NCBI GenBank assembly: GCA_947384955.1
Contig: CANDJC010000006.1
Span: 1 to 57,427, forward strand
Length of the DNA: 57,427 nt
Reading direction: 5' to 3'
DNA from: an uncultured Eubacterium sp.
Lineage (GTDB): Bacteria > Bacillota > Clostridia > Lachnospirales > Lachnospiraceae
Shown: positions 26,597 to 35,104 of the stretch, piece after piece
Layout: each line of letters starts with the position of its first letter
Numbering within the stretch: the stretch's first letter is position 1
The notes under the pieces: generated by a model
What the model saw: only the letters and a program-made list of their open reading frames with translations
What the model was told of the DNA's origin: nothing
Databases searched by the model: none
Translations under genes and position numbers: made by a program

Positions 26597-27288
26597 TTAA
26601 ATACCTCCCTGAAATATGCATCTATTGACATTCCTTCTTTCATCCGGATATCTTCTGCTGAAGCATGCAGCATAATCTGCCCTTCGCGGATGAAAACAGC
26701 CTCGTCCAGAATGTTTTCAATATCTGCAATTAAATGTGTTGCAATCAGAATCGATGCCTCACTGTCATAATTGGTAATAATTGTGTTTAAAATGTAATCC
26801 CTGACTGCCGGGTCAACGCCTGCTATCGGCTCATCTAAAACATACAGCTTTGCCCTGCGGCTCATGACCAGCACAAGCTGCACCTTTTCTTTCGTGCCCT
26901 TAGACAGTGTTTTCAGCCTGTCATCTGCATGGATATGAAGCTTATCCAGCATATCGTAAGCCCGCTCCTTTTCAAAGTCTTCATAAAAATCTTCAAAAAA
27001 CGCAATTGTATCCTTTACTTTGTGCTCCATATTCAGATACGTCTGGTCCGGCAGATAAGAAATATGCTTCTTGCTCTCGACCCCGATAGCGCCTCCGCAG
27101 AAAAGTATCTCTCCTTCCGTCGGCACCAGAAGTCCGTTTATCAGTTTTATCAGCGTGGTCTTGCCGCTTCCGTTCGGCCCTAATACTCCGATAATGCGCC
27201 CGCTTTCCAGTTTCAAATCTATCTGTTTTAGGGCCTCTTTTTCTTTAAACCGTTTGGTTAGTTTTCTGCATTCCAATAAAGTGCTCAT
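26590..27288 (-). CDS. ABC transporter ATP-binding protein
   Basis: 232 aa ATPase: Walker A GPNGSGKTT (about 35-43), a degenerate signature LSKGTKEK where LSGGQ is typical, and Walker B LYVLDEPIAGVD. This is the YtrB-like group that pairs with ABC-2 permeases. It overlaps the regulator by 4 bp and the permease by 7 bp, giving tight translational coupling. Confidence 0.92.
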   Translation of the reverse strand: MSTLLECRKLTKRFKEKEALKQIDLKLESGRIIGVLGPNGSGKTTLIKLINGLLVPTEGEILFCGGAIGVESKKHISYLPDQTYLNMEHKVKDTIAFFEDFYEDFEKERAYDMLDKLHIHADDRLKTLSKGTKEKVQLVLVMSRRAKLYVLDEPIAGVDPAVRDYILNTIITNYDSEASILIATHLIADIENILDEAVFIREGQIMLHASAEDIRMKEGMSIDAYFREVFKC

Positions 27289-27656
27289 TCTTCCTCTCCT
27301 TCCATAAACCGGCTCATAAGCTGCAGTGTCTGCTCTGCACCGTACCCAAGCTGCTTCATGCTTTCAAAAAACAGCCTGATTTTATCTTTTGCAATATCTG
27401 TTTTCAATCGTTCTATCATTTCCTTATCCTCCGTTATAAACCGTCCGCTTGTACGCTTAGAATATACAAGTCCGGTACGTTCCAGTTCTGCAAATGCACG
27501 CTGCATCGTATTCGGATTGACTGCGGCCTCCGCTGCCAGCTCCCGCACTGACGGAAGTTTATCGCCTGGTTTGTATTTCCCGCTGATAATATCAATGCGG
27601 ATGCGTTCCAGAATCTGAATAAATATAGGACGGTCTGAATCTAAGTTCCATGGCAT
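27285..27656 (-). CDS. GntR-family repressor, YtrA type
   Basis: 123 aa. A winged helix covers residues 10-75 (GDKLPSVRELAAEAAVNPNTMQRAFAELE, key region SVRELA..NPNT) with a short C-terminal helical tail, the YtrA layout. It is first in the operon, with a strong promoter; GTAC-AAAA-GTAC lies between promoter and gene and could be part of its operator. It probably represses its own ABC transporter until a cell-envelope signal appears. Confidence 0.9.
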   Translation of the reverse strand: MPWNLDSDRPIFIQILERIRIDIISGKYKPGDKLPSVRELAAEAAVNPNTMQRAFAELERTGLVYSKRTSGRFITEDKEMIERLKTDIAKDKIRLFFESMKQLGYGAEQTLQLMSRFMEGEEE

Positions 27657-27699
27657 GTGCTCACCTCGTTTTTCTTTTTTGTACTTTTGTACTAATCAA

Positions 27700-27728
27700 A
27701 TAATACACTAATACAATTGTGCTGTCAA
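27700..27728 (-). promoter_or_regulatory. Promoter of the GntR-ABC operon
   Basis: Minus strand TTGACA (27728-27723), 17-bp spacer, TATTAT (27705-27700). The GTACAAAAGTAC inverted repeat between it and the start codon may be the repressor site. Confidence 0.8.
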
Positions 27729-27751
27729 TAGATATTTTCAAATTTTTCCTA

Positions 27752-27780
27752 TTGACAGTTTTCAAAAATTTTGCTAAAGT
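27752..27780 (+). promoter_or_regulatory. Promoter of the T-box/thrS unit
   Basis: TTGACA (27752-27757), 17-bp spacer, TAAAGT (27775-27780). Its -35 box and that of the divergent promoter are the inner part of the inverted repeat CTGTCAATAG / CTATTGACAG (27722-27731 and 27749-27758). Confidence 0.75.
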
Positions 27781-27789
27781 AACCGCAAC

Positions 27790-28125
27790 AATATAAGAAA
27801 AGCAACGACGGAAAGAGTAGTCTGTACAGAATCATCCAGAGAGAACGGCATTTGGTGGAAGCCGTTTATGAGAAAGACGGACGAAAACCATTCCCGAGCT
27901 GTAATGCTGAACCTGTTTATGATTTGACAGTAACAGTCCAGACAGCTTTTGGCTTGTTATTATCATATGATAAAAGCAGAGTACGCTTTGCTTTATCAGC
28001 CAGTAAGCATTACCGTATACCTGCGTTAAAGGATAGGATTTGTCAGAATCTGAAGTAAAAAGTTAAGGTGGAACCGTGCGCATGCACCCTTAAGGCTGTT
28101 TGAAATGGTCTTATGGGTGCTTTTC
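27790..28125 (+). promoter_or_regulatory. T-box leader, threonine specific
   Basis: tRNA-sensing riboswitch ahead of thrS. The AGAGAGAACGGC...GGTGGAAGCC element of stem I lies near 27836-27863. The specifier ACC (Thr) at 27887-27889 sits in the usual place in the GAAAACCATTCCCGAG stretch. The antiterminator T-box AAGGTGGAACCG lies at 28065-28076. A competing hairpin GCACCC-TTAAG / CTTAT-GGGTGC with a following T-rich run (about 28084-28125) is the terminator. Uncharged tRNA-Thr would open the downstream gene. Confidence 0.92.
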
Positions 28126-28169
28126 TTATGTTGCTGCCAAAAATATGCCGAAAGAAGGGAGCAGCGCAA

Positions 28170-29948
28170 ATGAAAATTTTATTAAAAAACGGAACAACAG
28201 CAGAAACAAATTTCGAAAAGCAGGATGGAAGCCAGGCTTTCTGGCTCACAAGTGCACATGTGCTGGCACATGCGGTAAAAAAGCTTTACCCGGAAACAAA
28301 ATGTGCCGCCGTCCTGGTATCTGAACACGGATTTTCTTATGATTTCGACTTCCCATTTTCTTTTTCAGCGGAACATCTCCATACCGTAGAAGAAGAAATG
28401 CAGCAGCTCATAAAAAAATCTCTGTCTGTACAGGTTTATGAATTAGAAAAAGAAACAGCCCGGTCATATCTGGAATCACGGAATGAAGATTATCAGCTGG
28501 AGCTATTGCAGGATACTGCCGCCGGCGAAACAGCCGTCTTTTATAAGCAGGGAGACTATGCACAGCTCTGTGACGAAGCACAGCTGACAAATATCTGTCA
28601 GATTAAGGCATTCAGGCTATTATCTATTGCGGGTGCATACTGGAAAGGCAGTGAACAGGGAAAGATGCTGACACGCATTTATGGAATCTCTTTTCCAAAA
28701 GCATCTATGCTGGAAGACTATCTGCGTATGCAGGAGGAAGCAAAGCTAAGAGACCATCGGAAGCTCGGAAAGGAACTTGGAATTTTCACATTGTCAGAAG
28801 AAGGCCCTGGTTTTCCGTTCTTTCTGCCAAACGGCATGGTACTTAAAAATTTACTGCTGAATGACTGGAGGACGATGCACATACAGGAAGGCTATCAGGA
28901 AATCTCCACGCCCGTTATGCTGGAGCGGCACTTATGGGAAATATCGGGTCACTGGGAGCACTATCGGGAAAATATGTACCTGTCACAGGCGGACGGCATC
29001 GAATATGCGGTCAAACCTATGAGCTGTCCAGGAGCCATGCTAATCTATAAACAGTCTCCCCGTTCGTACCGCAGCCTTCCAATGCGCCTGGCAGAGCTTG
29101 GCCTGGTACACCGTCTTGAGAAATCAGGACAGCTGCACGGACTTATGCGTGTCCGGGAATTTACACAGGACGATGCGCATATTTTTATGACGCCTGCCCA
29201 AATGTCAGACGAAATTCGAAACGTAATCAGCCTGACAGACAGAATGTACAAAAAATTTGGATTTGCGTACCATGTAGAACTGTCCACACAGCCAGAAAAC
29301 AGCATTGGAAGTACAAAAGAGTGGGAGCTCGCTCAAAATGCCCTGCGAAACGCGATAGAATCCATGGGAATCCCCTATTCTGTCAATGAAGGCGACGGGG
29401 CATTTTACGGGCCGAAGCTTGACTTTCACCTAAAAGATTCCATCGGACGTACATGGCAGTGCGGAACAATCCAGCTTGACTTTCAGCTTCCGCAGCGTTT
29501 TCATGCCGGGTATACGGGTGCAGACGGACAGACCCACAGGCCGGTTATGATACACCGGGCCATTTATGGTTCTGTAGAACGTTTTATCGGAATATTAATT
29601 GAACACTATGCCGGAAAATTTCCGATGTGGCTCTCTCCGGTACAGATAAAACTGCTTTCTGTTTCCGACAGCTGTCTTCCTTATATCCAGGAAATCACAG
29701 AATCCCTGCAGACAGCCGGGTTCCGTGTACATACAGATACAAGGAATGAGAAGCTCGGATATAAAATCCGCGAAGCACGCATGGACAGAGTACCCTTTAT
29801 CCTGATTGCCGGCGAAAAAGAAGCTGCCAAACGTACCGTCTGCCTCCGGCGCCGTGATGCAGAGGCTGATGAACCGAATGAAACAATTTCATTTTGCGAA
29901 CTGGTAAAATATCTTAATCATGAACTTCTTCAGTCGCAGAGTTATTAA
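28170..29948 (+). CDS. thrS: Threonyl-tRNA synthetase, short form without TGS domain and with altered editing site
   Basis: 592 aa from ATG 28170 (AAGGGAGCAGC upstream). The class II catalytic core is intact (motif 2 region MRVREFTQDDAHIF, zinc-ligand region MSCPGAM, motif 3 GSVERF) and the anticodon-binding domain closes the protein. Two things are odd. The N-terminal TGS domain (about 60 residues) is missing, and the second editing motif, normally LCRGPH, reads LCDEAQ at 133-138, so the catalytic His is replaced by Gln, although HVLAH (30-34) remains. It may therefore be a poorly proofreading, starvation-induced second enzyme comparable to B. subtilis ThrZ. Controlled by the T-box. Confidence 0.92.
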   Translation: MKILLKNGTTAETNFEKQDGSQAFWLTSAHVLAHAVKKLYPETKCAAVLVSEHGFSYDFDFPFSFSAEHLHTVEEEMQQLIKKSLSVQVYELEKETARSYLESRNEDYQLELLQDTAAGETAVFYKQGDYAQLCDEAQLTNICQIKAFRLLSIAGAYWKGSEQGKMLTRIYGISFPKASMLEDYLRMQEEAKLRDHRKLGKELGIFTLSEEGPGFPFFLPNGMVLKNLLLNDWRTMHIQEGYQEISTPVMLERHLWEISGHWEHYRENMYLSQADGIEYAVKPMSCPGAMLIYKQSPRSYRSLPMRLAELGLVHRLEKSGQLHGLMRVREFTQDDAHIFMTPAQMSDEIRNVISLTDRMYKKFGFAYHVELSTQPENSIGSTKEWELAQNALRNAIESMGIPYSVNEGDGAFYGPKLDFHLKDSIGRTWQCGTIQLDFQLPQRFHAGYTGADGQTHRPVMIHRAIYGSVERFIGILIEHYAGKFPMWLSPVQIKLLSVSDSCLPYIQEITESLQTAGFRVHTDTRNEKLGYKIREARMDRVPFILIAGEKEAAKRTVCLRRRDAEADEPNETISFCELVKYLNHELLQSQSY

Positions 29949-30005
29949 AGCAGCAGTTTAGACTGTTCTGTGCAGTATCTGCCCCCTCTGGCATGTACTG
30001 CACGG

Positions 30006-31196
30006 TCAGACTTCTAAAAGCTGCTCTGAACGTTTTGTCATTTTGATAATTTCATCCCAGTCTGTATTACGGACTGTTCTGTAAAACTCTTCTTTAACCT
30101 CTTCATTCGGAATAAAAACATTTCCTTCAAAATATGCAAGATAACCAAGATGAACCAGAAGTGTCAGCACATCATCTTTGCTTCGAAACGATACGAAATC
30201 ATTTTGAAAAGCGCCTGTATCCACAGCTGCCTTATCGCCATCCAGCATTTTAAGAATGTCATCTCTAAGCCCGTCATAGTTCATATTTATATAATATTTC
30301 AAAGACTCATAAGTCTCTGTCTGCGTCCAGTAACTATCATAACGTTTCCTTTTTATCATTTCAGACAGTGATTTCGGATTATAAATATGAAGTCCGCCTT
30401 CAAAAATATAACCGTCATACCAGCGTTTTGCTTCCTCAAAGTCCAGATGATTTTCTTCACACAGCTGCAGGACTTCCTTTTCCGTAAAACCAGTAAAACT
30501 TTTCAAATGCGCTGGAGATACCATTGTATACTCATCAAAATTATTCAGTGCAGACTGCGTTCCGTATTTCTTGATTGGAAGTATTCCTGTCAGATAGGCC
30601 ATCTCTATATATGTTTCAGCAATAATTCCTTTTAGAAGCCCCCTCAGAAAATTAATATAAACTTCCTGAATCCGTATATTATGAATATCTTCACGAAACA
30701 GACAGTCCCATTCATCTATAATAATAATAAACTGTTCCTGCAAAGCGGCATGAATTTTTAAAAGCGCTTCCGGCAGGGAATCTTCCTGTTCTGATATTAT
30801 TTGGGGATATTCATAGCAAAGCTCTCTGATAACCTCTGTCTGCATGTAAGATACCGTCTGTTCTGCGATTCCCTTATCTTTTGCCACACTCTGAAACCAC
30901 TGCATATCAAGATAAATCACATTATGCCTGTTTAATTCTTTTTCAAACCCAGCAGCACTGGCAATTTTACGATTTAAAAACAGTTCTTTCGAATCACATC
31001 CCCTGCTATAATATGCTGCCAGCATCTTTGCTGTCATAGATTTTCCAAACCGGCGCGGACGGCTCACACAAATGAACCGTTCTTCTGTCCCGAGCACAGT
31101 GTTTGTAAATGCAAGCAGTTCGGTTTTATCTATATAAATCCGTGACCGGACAGCTGCTGCAAAACCGGAATTTCCAGGATTCAAAAACATTCCCAT
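30006..31196 (-). CDS. AAA-ATPase-like protein, truncated before the nuclease domain
   Basis: 396 aa. Its N-terminal 330 residues parallel the AAA-ATPase_like family: RPRRFGKS P-loop, IIIDEWDCLF Walker B, YLTGILPIKKYGTQSALNNFDEY and RWYDGYIF. The frame stops soon after PNEEVKEEF...SEQLLEV, where full-length members (about 520-570 aa) go on into a PDDEXK_9 nuclease. Downstream sequence in all frames shows no nuclease core before convergent thrS. Either a decayed copy or a nuclease-less ATPase. No clear ribosome site for ATG 31196 beyond a weak GGAG-like stretch. Confidence 0.7.
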   Translation of the reverse strand: MGMFLNPGNSGFAAAVRSRIYIDKTELLAFTNTVLGTEERFICVSRPRRFGKSMTAKMLAAYYSRGCDSKELFLNRKIASAAGFEKELNRHNVIYLDMQWFQSVAKDKGIAEQTVSYMQTEVIRELCYEYPQIISEQEDSLPEALLKIHAALQEQFIIIIDEWDCLFREDIHNIRIQEVYINFLRGLLKGIIAETYIEMAYLTGILPIKKYGTQSALNNFDEYTMVSPAHLKSFTGFTEKEVLQLCEENHLDFEEAKRWYDGYIFEGGLHIYNPKSLSEMIKRKRYDSYWTQTETYESLKYYINMNYDGLRDDILKMLDGDKAAVDTGAFQNDFVSFRSKDDVLTLLVHLGYLAYFEGNVFIPNEEVKEEFYRTVRNTDWDEIIKMTKRSEQLLEV

Positions 31197-31255
31197 TCTA
31201 TATACGCTCCTTTTTCAGAATATTTATGGATTCTTTGCTAAGTTTACGTGCCATA

Positions 31256-33340
31256 CTATACGCAGTTCTGCCCGCATATCGGAAAATATAAAATCATCCG
31301 GTAACCCTCCGGTGTCATGCCCGCCTGTGCCTCTCCGCCCATCTGCTCCATCATCAGGCATATATTTTTCACTCCAATTCCAGTTCCTTCTGTATCAGTA
31401 CCCGCCTGTGCCATGCCGTTTTGAATCAGTATCCCTGTTCTTCGCGGTTCATAAATCATTTGAATCATGACTTCCTGTTCTTTATCCGCGTATTTTTCCA
31501 GGTTTGAGAAAATATTATTGATAATCCTTCCCAGATAGTCTGTATTGACCTGAATATAAACCGGTTTCCACTCAGGCATCTGCATATTTACACGAAATCC
31601 GCTACAGTCTAACAAAGCACACAGCTCGGATAAATAATCCCCCAGCGCACTGCTGATTTCTTCCGGCGGCTCTAATACCGCACTTTTCTGCGAATCAATC
31701 AGAAAATATTCAAACATCTGATCTGATAAATCTTTCATTTGAAGAATTTTATCATATGCCTTATCTACATATTCTCTGACAGAGCTGCCCTGCGGCTCCT
31801 GCTTTTTAATAACTTCCATATATGCCAGAAGACCAGTCATCGGTGTCCTTAAATCGTGCGACATTCCAAGCACCAGCTTCTCCTGCGCCATGCGAAGCTG
31901 CTGTTCCATCTGTTCTTTTTCCAGCAGCTGTCTGTGCATGCCTGAGGTAACCACTCCGAGACAGGCTGTAAATCCCGCGATTGCAGAAAAAGCAAACAGC
32001 AGCTGGTAATATTTTTCATCAAATCCCGTAGAAACATACACATCCGCTCCTCCGTCCGCAAATTCTGCATAATACCAGGGCCTCCATAACCCTGCCGGCA
32101 TTTCTCTGCGTTCAGGAAGTATTTTTCCGGGATAGGCAGCGTTGAATATCAGCCAGCCTTCCCTTGCCGTCATCAGTTCCTCCACGCCCTTATCTTCCGC
32201 CCAGGAAAGCAGTGCTCTGGCATTGTCTGCTGCCACATGATGCTTTCGCGCATATTCCCCCAGTTCATCTGCCAGCGCTGCCTCGTTTGTATTGTATGAA
32301 AAAAAATACTGCTGCATCAGATTCCTGCCGCCAAAATAAATCAGAAGCATCAGATACATTCCCGCTGCCGTCCCGCCTAACAGATGCTCCAGCACATCCC
32401 CGGTCAAATCGTCCGGCAAAAACTTTCTCCTGATACGGCCAGGCGTTTGCCTTGTCCGCTGACTGCGCCATGCTCCCTGGCGGGCTTTCATTCTCCAGAC
32501 AGCCGCCAGAATCACCGCTCCATACCCGGCCAGTGCGGGCAGAGCCGTATTCAGGCTGAATGTCCCGGACAGTCCGGCTGTTATCCAGTTATCATGCGCA
32601 AGCGTATAGGTAAATACTGCCGGAAATGTCTGCTCCGTATCAATATGCAGAATCTGTGCGTCTCCGCCAAATGCCCTCCACACTGCATCCAGCATAACCG
32701 ACGGCCAGATGGAACCAGCCTCAAACGATACAAGCACCAGCGCCATTCCTCTTAAAAACAATGCCAGAAACTGTAAAAATAATCTGTCAGCGCTCCAAAG
32801 CGACCCGGCCTCAGCTGCACACAGCATCACTGCATACAGAACGGACGAAATGAAAGCCGCACCCCTTGTGCTAAAGCGTTTCAGAAAAACAGCCGGTACA
32901 AGAGAGCGAAACAGCATGCCATCCATCACAGCAAGCCGGAGTCCCTGCACAAAAATACTGGAAAAAATAAGATACAGCTGCTTCCGCAGTCCCAGGTTCC
33001 CGCCTGTCAGCTCTCCTTTTATAAAAAGCAGGTAAAACCCATTTATCAGCACTGTCAGAATCACCGCCGCACTGCACCAGTACGGAACGAAAAAGGGCTT
33101 TCCAAGTCCGATTTTCAAAACAGATGTTTTTAAGATATATCTGGAATAGAAATAAACGGCTGCCCATACATTCAACAGCTCCAGACACAAATACAGCAGC
33201 AGCCCCGGAATACCGGCCCTGTATAACGAATAAGGCAGCATTAAAGCTGTTTCGCCAAACGCATGCATCAGAAAATAAACCGCACAGACAGCCGGCACAT
33301 GCAGCAGGGCCTTTCCTTTTTCAGACCATGTGCTTTCCAA
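31256..33340 (-). CDS. Histidine kinase with CPBP-protease-like membrane domain
   Basis: About 694 aa (702 if ATG 33364 is used). The TTG at 33340 is better placed after AAAGGGA, and the gene overlaps the regulator end. N-terminal membrane region: around eight segments, within which residues about 140-232 resemble a CPBP (CAAX protease/bacteriocin-processing) domain: DGMLFR in place of EExxxR, then LKRFSTRGAAFISSVLY and GSIWPSVMLDAVWRAF, where the family His/Asn ligands are replaced. After a further membrane segment (about 330-345) and an external loop, a last TM (about 455-475) leads to HisKA with phospho-acceptor His503 (MSHDLRTP) and a HATPase (NNIFSNLEKYA, GTGIGVKNI). The protease site is probably dead, serving as a sensor. 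Confidence 0.8.
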   Translation of the reverse strand: MESTWSEKGKALLHVPAVCAVYFLMHAFGETALMLPYSLYRAGIPGLLLYLCLELLNVWAAVYFYSRYILKTSVLKIGLGKPFFVPYWCSAAVILTVLINGFYLLFIKGELTGGNLGLRKQLYLIFSSIFVQGLRLAVMDGMLFRSLVPAVFLKRFSTRGAAFISSVLYAVMLCAAEAGSLWSADRLFLQFLALFLRGMALVLVSFEAGSIWPSVMLDAVWRAFGGDAQILHIDTEQTFPAVFTYTLAHDNWITAGLSGTFSLNTALPALAGYGAVILAAVWRMKARQGAWRSQRTRQTPGRIRRKFLPDDLTGDVLEHLLGGTAAGMYLMLLIYFGGRNLMQQYFFSYNTNEAALADELGEYARKHHVAADNARALLSWAEDKGVEELMTAREGWLIFNAAYPGKILPERREMPAGLWRPWYYAEFADGGADVYVSTGFDEKYYQLLFAFSAIAGFTACLGVVTSGMHRQLLEKEQMEQQLRMAQEKLVLGMSHDLRTPMTGLLAYMEVIKKQEPQGSSVREYVDKAYDKILQMKDLSDQMFEYFLIDSQKSAVLEPPEEISSALGDYLSELCALLDCSGFRVNMQMPEWKPVYIQVNTDYLGRIINNIFSNLEKYADKEQEVMIQMIYEPRRTGILIQNGMAQAGTDTEGTGIGVKNICLMMEQMGGEAQAGMTPEGYRMILYFPICGQNCV

Positions 33341-34037
33341 GACGATATCCCTTTCCCCATACATTTTCTATGATCTCAGGCTTCTGCGGGTCTTTTTCAA
33401 TTTTTTTGCGAAGCCTTCGGACATGAACCATAACTGTATTACTGGATGTATACTCAAATGTCTCTCCCCATATGCTTTCATACAGATTTTTTACTGAAAA
33501 AATCTTCTGCGGATATTTCATCAAAAGCAGCAGAATTCCGTACTCCATTTCCGTCAGGCTGACCTGCATGCCGCGCAGAACAGCCTGATTGCTTTTTGTA
33601 TGGATGCGTACTTCCCCTCGCTCCAGCCACTCCGGGAATGTTTCGGAATCATCCCATCCCGCTTTATCATATACATTACGTCTGCGCAGCAAAGCCCTGA
33701 CTCTTGCAAGCAGTTCCGCATAAGAAAACGGCTTGGCCAGATAATCGTCGCCGCCGACTGTCAGCCCTAACAGCTTGTCCGATTCCTGGCCTTTTGCAGT
33801 CAGAAACAGCACCGGTACTTTCGAGCGCCTTCTGATTTCCTCACAAGTCTCAAATCCCGAAATACCCGGCATCATAACATCTAAAATAACAAGTCCTGTT
33901 TCGTCTGAAAGCTTCAAAAGCCCCTCTGTCCCATTTACGGCTTCCTCTGCCCGAAATCCGTCTCCTTCAAGAAGAATGCGCACTCCTTCCCGGATGGCTG
34001 CATCATCTTCAATTATCAGTATCCTGCTTTGCTCCAT
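33321..34037 (-). CDS. OmpR/PhoB-family response regulator
   Basis: 238 aa. Receiver domain with DD at 11-12, phospho-acceptor Asp in VILDVMMPG (about residue 54) and Lys in LAKPFSYAE. Winged helix from about 135, ending in VWGKGYRLGKHMV. AGAGGAGAT precedes the ATG. It overlaps the following kinase gene and lies downstream of the SH3 gene, so an SH3-regulator-kinase operon is likely. Very similar in layout to the regulator at 198-911. Confidence 0.93.
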   Translation of the reverse strand: MEQSRILIIEDDAAIREGVRILLEGDGFRAEEAVNGTEGLLKLSDETGLVILDVMMPGISGFETCEEIRRRSKVPVLFLTAKGQESDKLLGLTVGGDDYLAKPFSYAELLARVRALLRRRNVYDKAGWDDSETFPEWLERGEVRIHTKSNQAVLRGMQVSLTEMEYGILLLLMKYPQKIFSVKNLYESIWGETFEYTSSNTVMVHVRRLRKKIEKDPQKPEIIENVWGKGYRLGKHMV

Positions 34038-34039
34038 CA

Positions 34040-34175
34040 GTATCTCCTCTATCCTGTTCTTCTTATCCTGTTCTTCTCTGTTCTTCTTTATCCTGTTCTT
34101 CCCTGTTCTTCTTATCCTGTTTTTATCCTGTTCTTCTTATCCCGCTCTCCTTATCTTGTTCTTTTATCTTCTCTC
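34040..34175. repeat. Purine-rich direct repeats in the operon leader
   Basis: On the minus strand, variants of GGATAAGAAGAACA recur about seven times between the SH3 gene and the regulator. The strand is almost pure purine with many AGGA-like ribosome-site sequences. It may have grown by slippage and could tune translation of the regulator. Confidence 0.7.
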
Positions 34176-34178
34176 CCC

Positions 34179-34607
34179 TTATTCTGCCTTTCTCGACAAA
34201 TATTTCGCAGATACATATGCCGTAAGCCCCGCAAAGCGGATTTTTGCCCAGCGGTTTTCATGCTCTCCGCGAATCGAATACACCTTTACCTGCATTCCCC
34301 GGGTCAGTGTTCCAATCACGCTGCATTCTTTATCAGGCCCGCTTCTTACATTTAAAATATCAGCCGTAATATAATACTGCTTTGCCGCACTGTGCTGTGC
34401 TGCGAGAACCGGAACTGGATGTGCACCTGCAGATACGAACACCGAAGATGCCGACAGCACTGCTGCAGCAGCAAGCGCTGTAATTTTATAAGCTGTTTTT
34501 TTCAGATTTGCAGTCTGCGGGTTCATCGTTTTCAGATTCATCTTTTTCAGATTCACAGTTTCCAGATTATTAGTTTTCCAAAGCCTGTTTTTTAAATTTC
34601 TTTTCAT
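34179..34607 (-). CDS. Secreted SH3b-domain protein
   Basis: 142 aa from ATG 34607 (AAGGAG and TAAGGA upstream); a longer frame has no ribosome site. The N-tail repeats NLKK/MNLKT/NPQT units and is followed by a signal-like hydrophobic segment (about 40-60, ITALAAAAVLSASSVFV). The C-terminal bacterial SH3 domain is ADILNVRSGPDKECSVIGTL...AYVSAKYL. SH3b domains usually bind cell-wall peptides. It is first gene upstream of the second two-component system, so it may act as its wall-sensing partner. That link is inference from order. Confidence 0.8.
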   Translation of the reverse strand: MKRNLKNRLWKTNNLETVNLKKMNLKTMNPQTANLKKTAYKITALAAAAVLSASSVFVSAGAHPVPVLAAQHSAAKQYYITADILNVRSGPDKECSVIGTLTRGMQVKVYSIRGEHENRWAKIRFAGLTAYVSAKYLSRKAE

Positions 34608-34837
34608 ATTCCTTATCTCCTTTTCCACAGCTTCCCGAATACAGCCGGGCTGCTTTTTATGGATTTTATAATAAGGCATATATCTTACAAAACGGCTTAC
34701 ATCTTTCTTAATAATTCTTAACAGCGATAAAAAATAAGCAAATCTCCAGGAAACTTCTGCCCATATTTCCGTTTAGAACTGAAAAAACCATCAAAAAAAG
34801 GCCTGTCTGCTAATCCGTCATTTACATCATAACTTTT

Positions 34838-34865
34838 ATTATAGCAGAATACACGCCCTTTTCAA
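34838..34865 (-). promoter_or_regulatory. Promoter of the SH3-regulator-kinase operon
   Basis: Minus strand TTGAAA (34865-34860), 16-bp spacer, TATAAT (34843-34838). The rest of the 34608-35104 gap holds a leader of about 200 bp and palindrome B copy 1. Confidence 0.65.
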
Positions 34866-34906
34866 GCCGCTTTAAAATTAGAAATTCACAGATTATTACA
34901 GTCTGG

Positions 34907-35066
34907 TACACCGTAAAATAAATAACTGGTTATACTGCGCCGAATAAATCTTCGAGATTGCATGGCAAAAAAGCGAGGGTGTACCGGGGTACATTGAGTT
35001 TTTTTGCCATGTGCTCTCGGAGATTTAGACAAGCAGGATGACCAGTTATTTATTTTACGGTGTACC
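34907..35066. repeat. Family B palindrome, copy 1
   Basis: 160 bp with perfect 24-bp terminal inverted repeats (TACACCGTAAAATAAATAAC... and its complement). An inner near-perfect hairpin is built from GCATGGCAAAAAA / TTTTTTGCCATG and a GTGTACC-GG-GGTACAT centre. It differs from copy 2 (42847) at only three positions. Non-coding. Lies downstream of the minus-strand chemoreceptor gene, where it could also act as a terminator. Confidence 0.92.
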
Positions 35067-35104
35067 AGGTAGCAGTTCAGACAGGCTGACCTGTTACCCG
35101 TTTT

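Noticed and set aside
34907-35066. Family B palindrome as a normal rho-independent terminator only
   Set aside because: A terminator would not be 157/160 identical at a second locus inside another repeat with exact borders. Termination may be a side effect.
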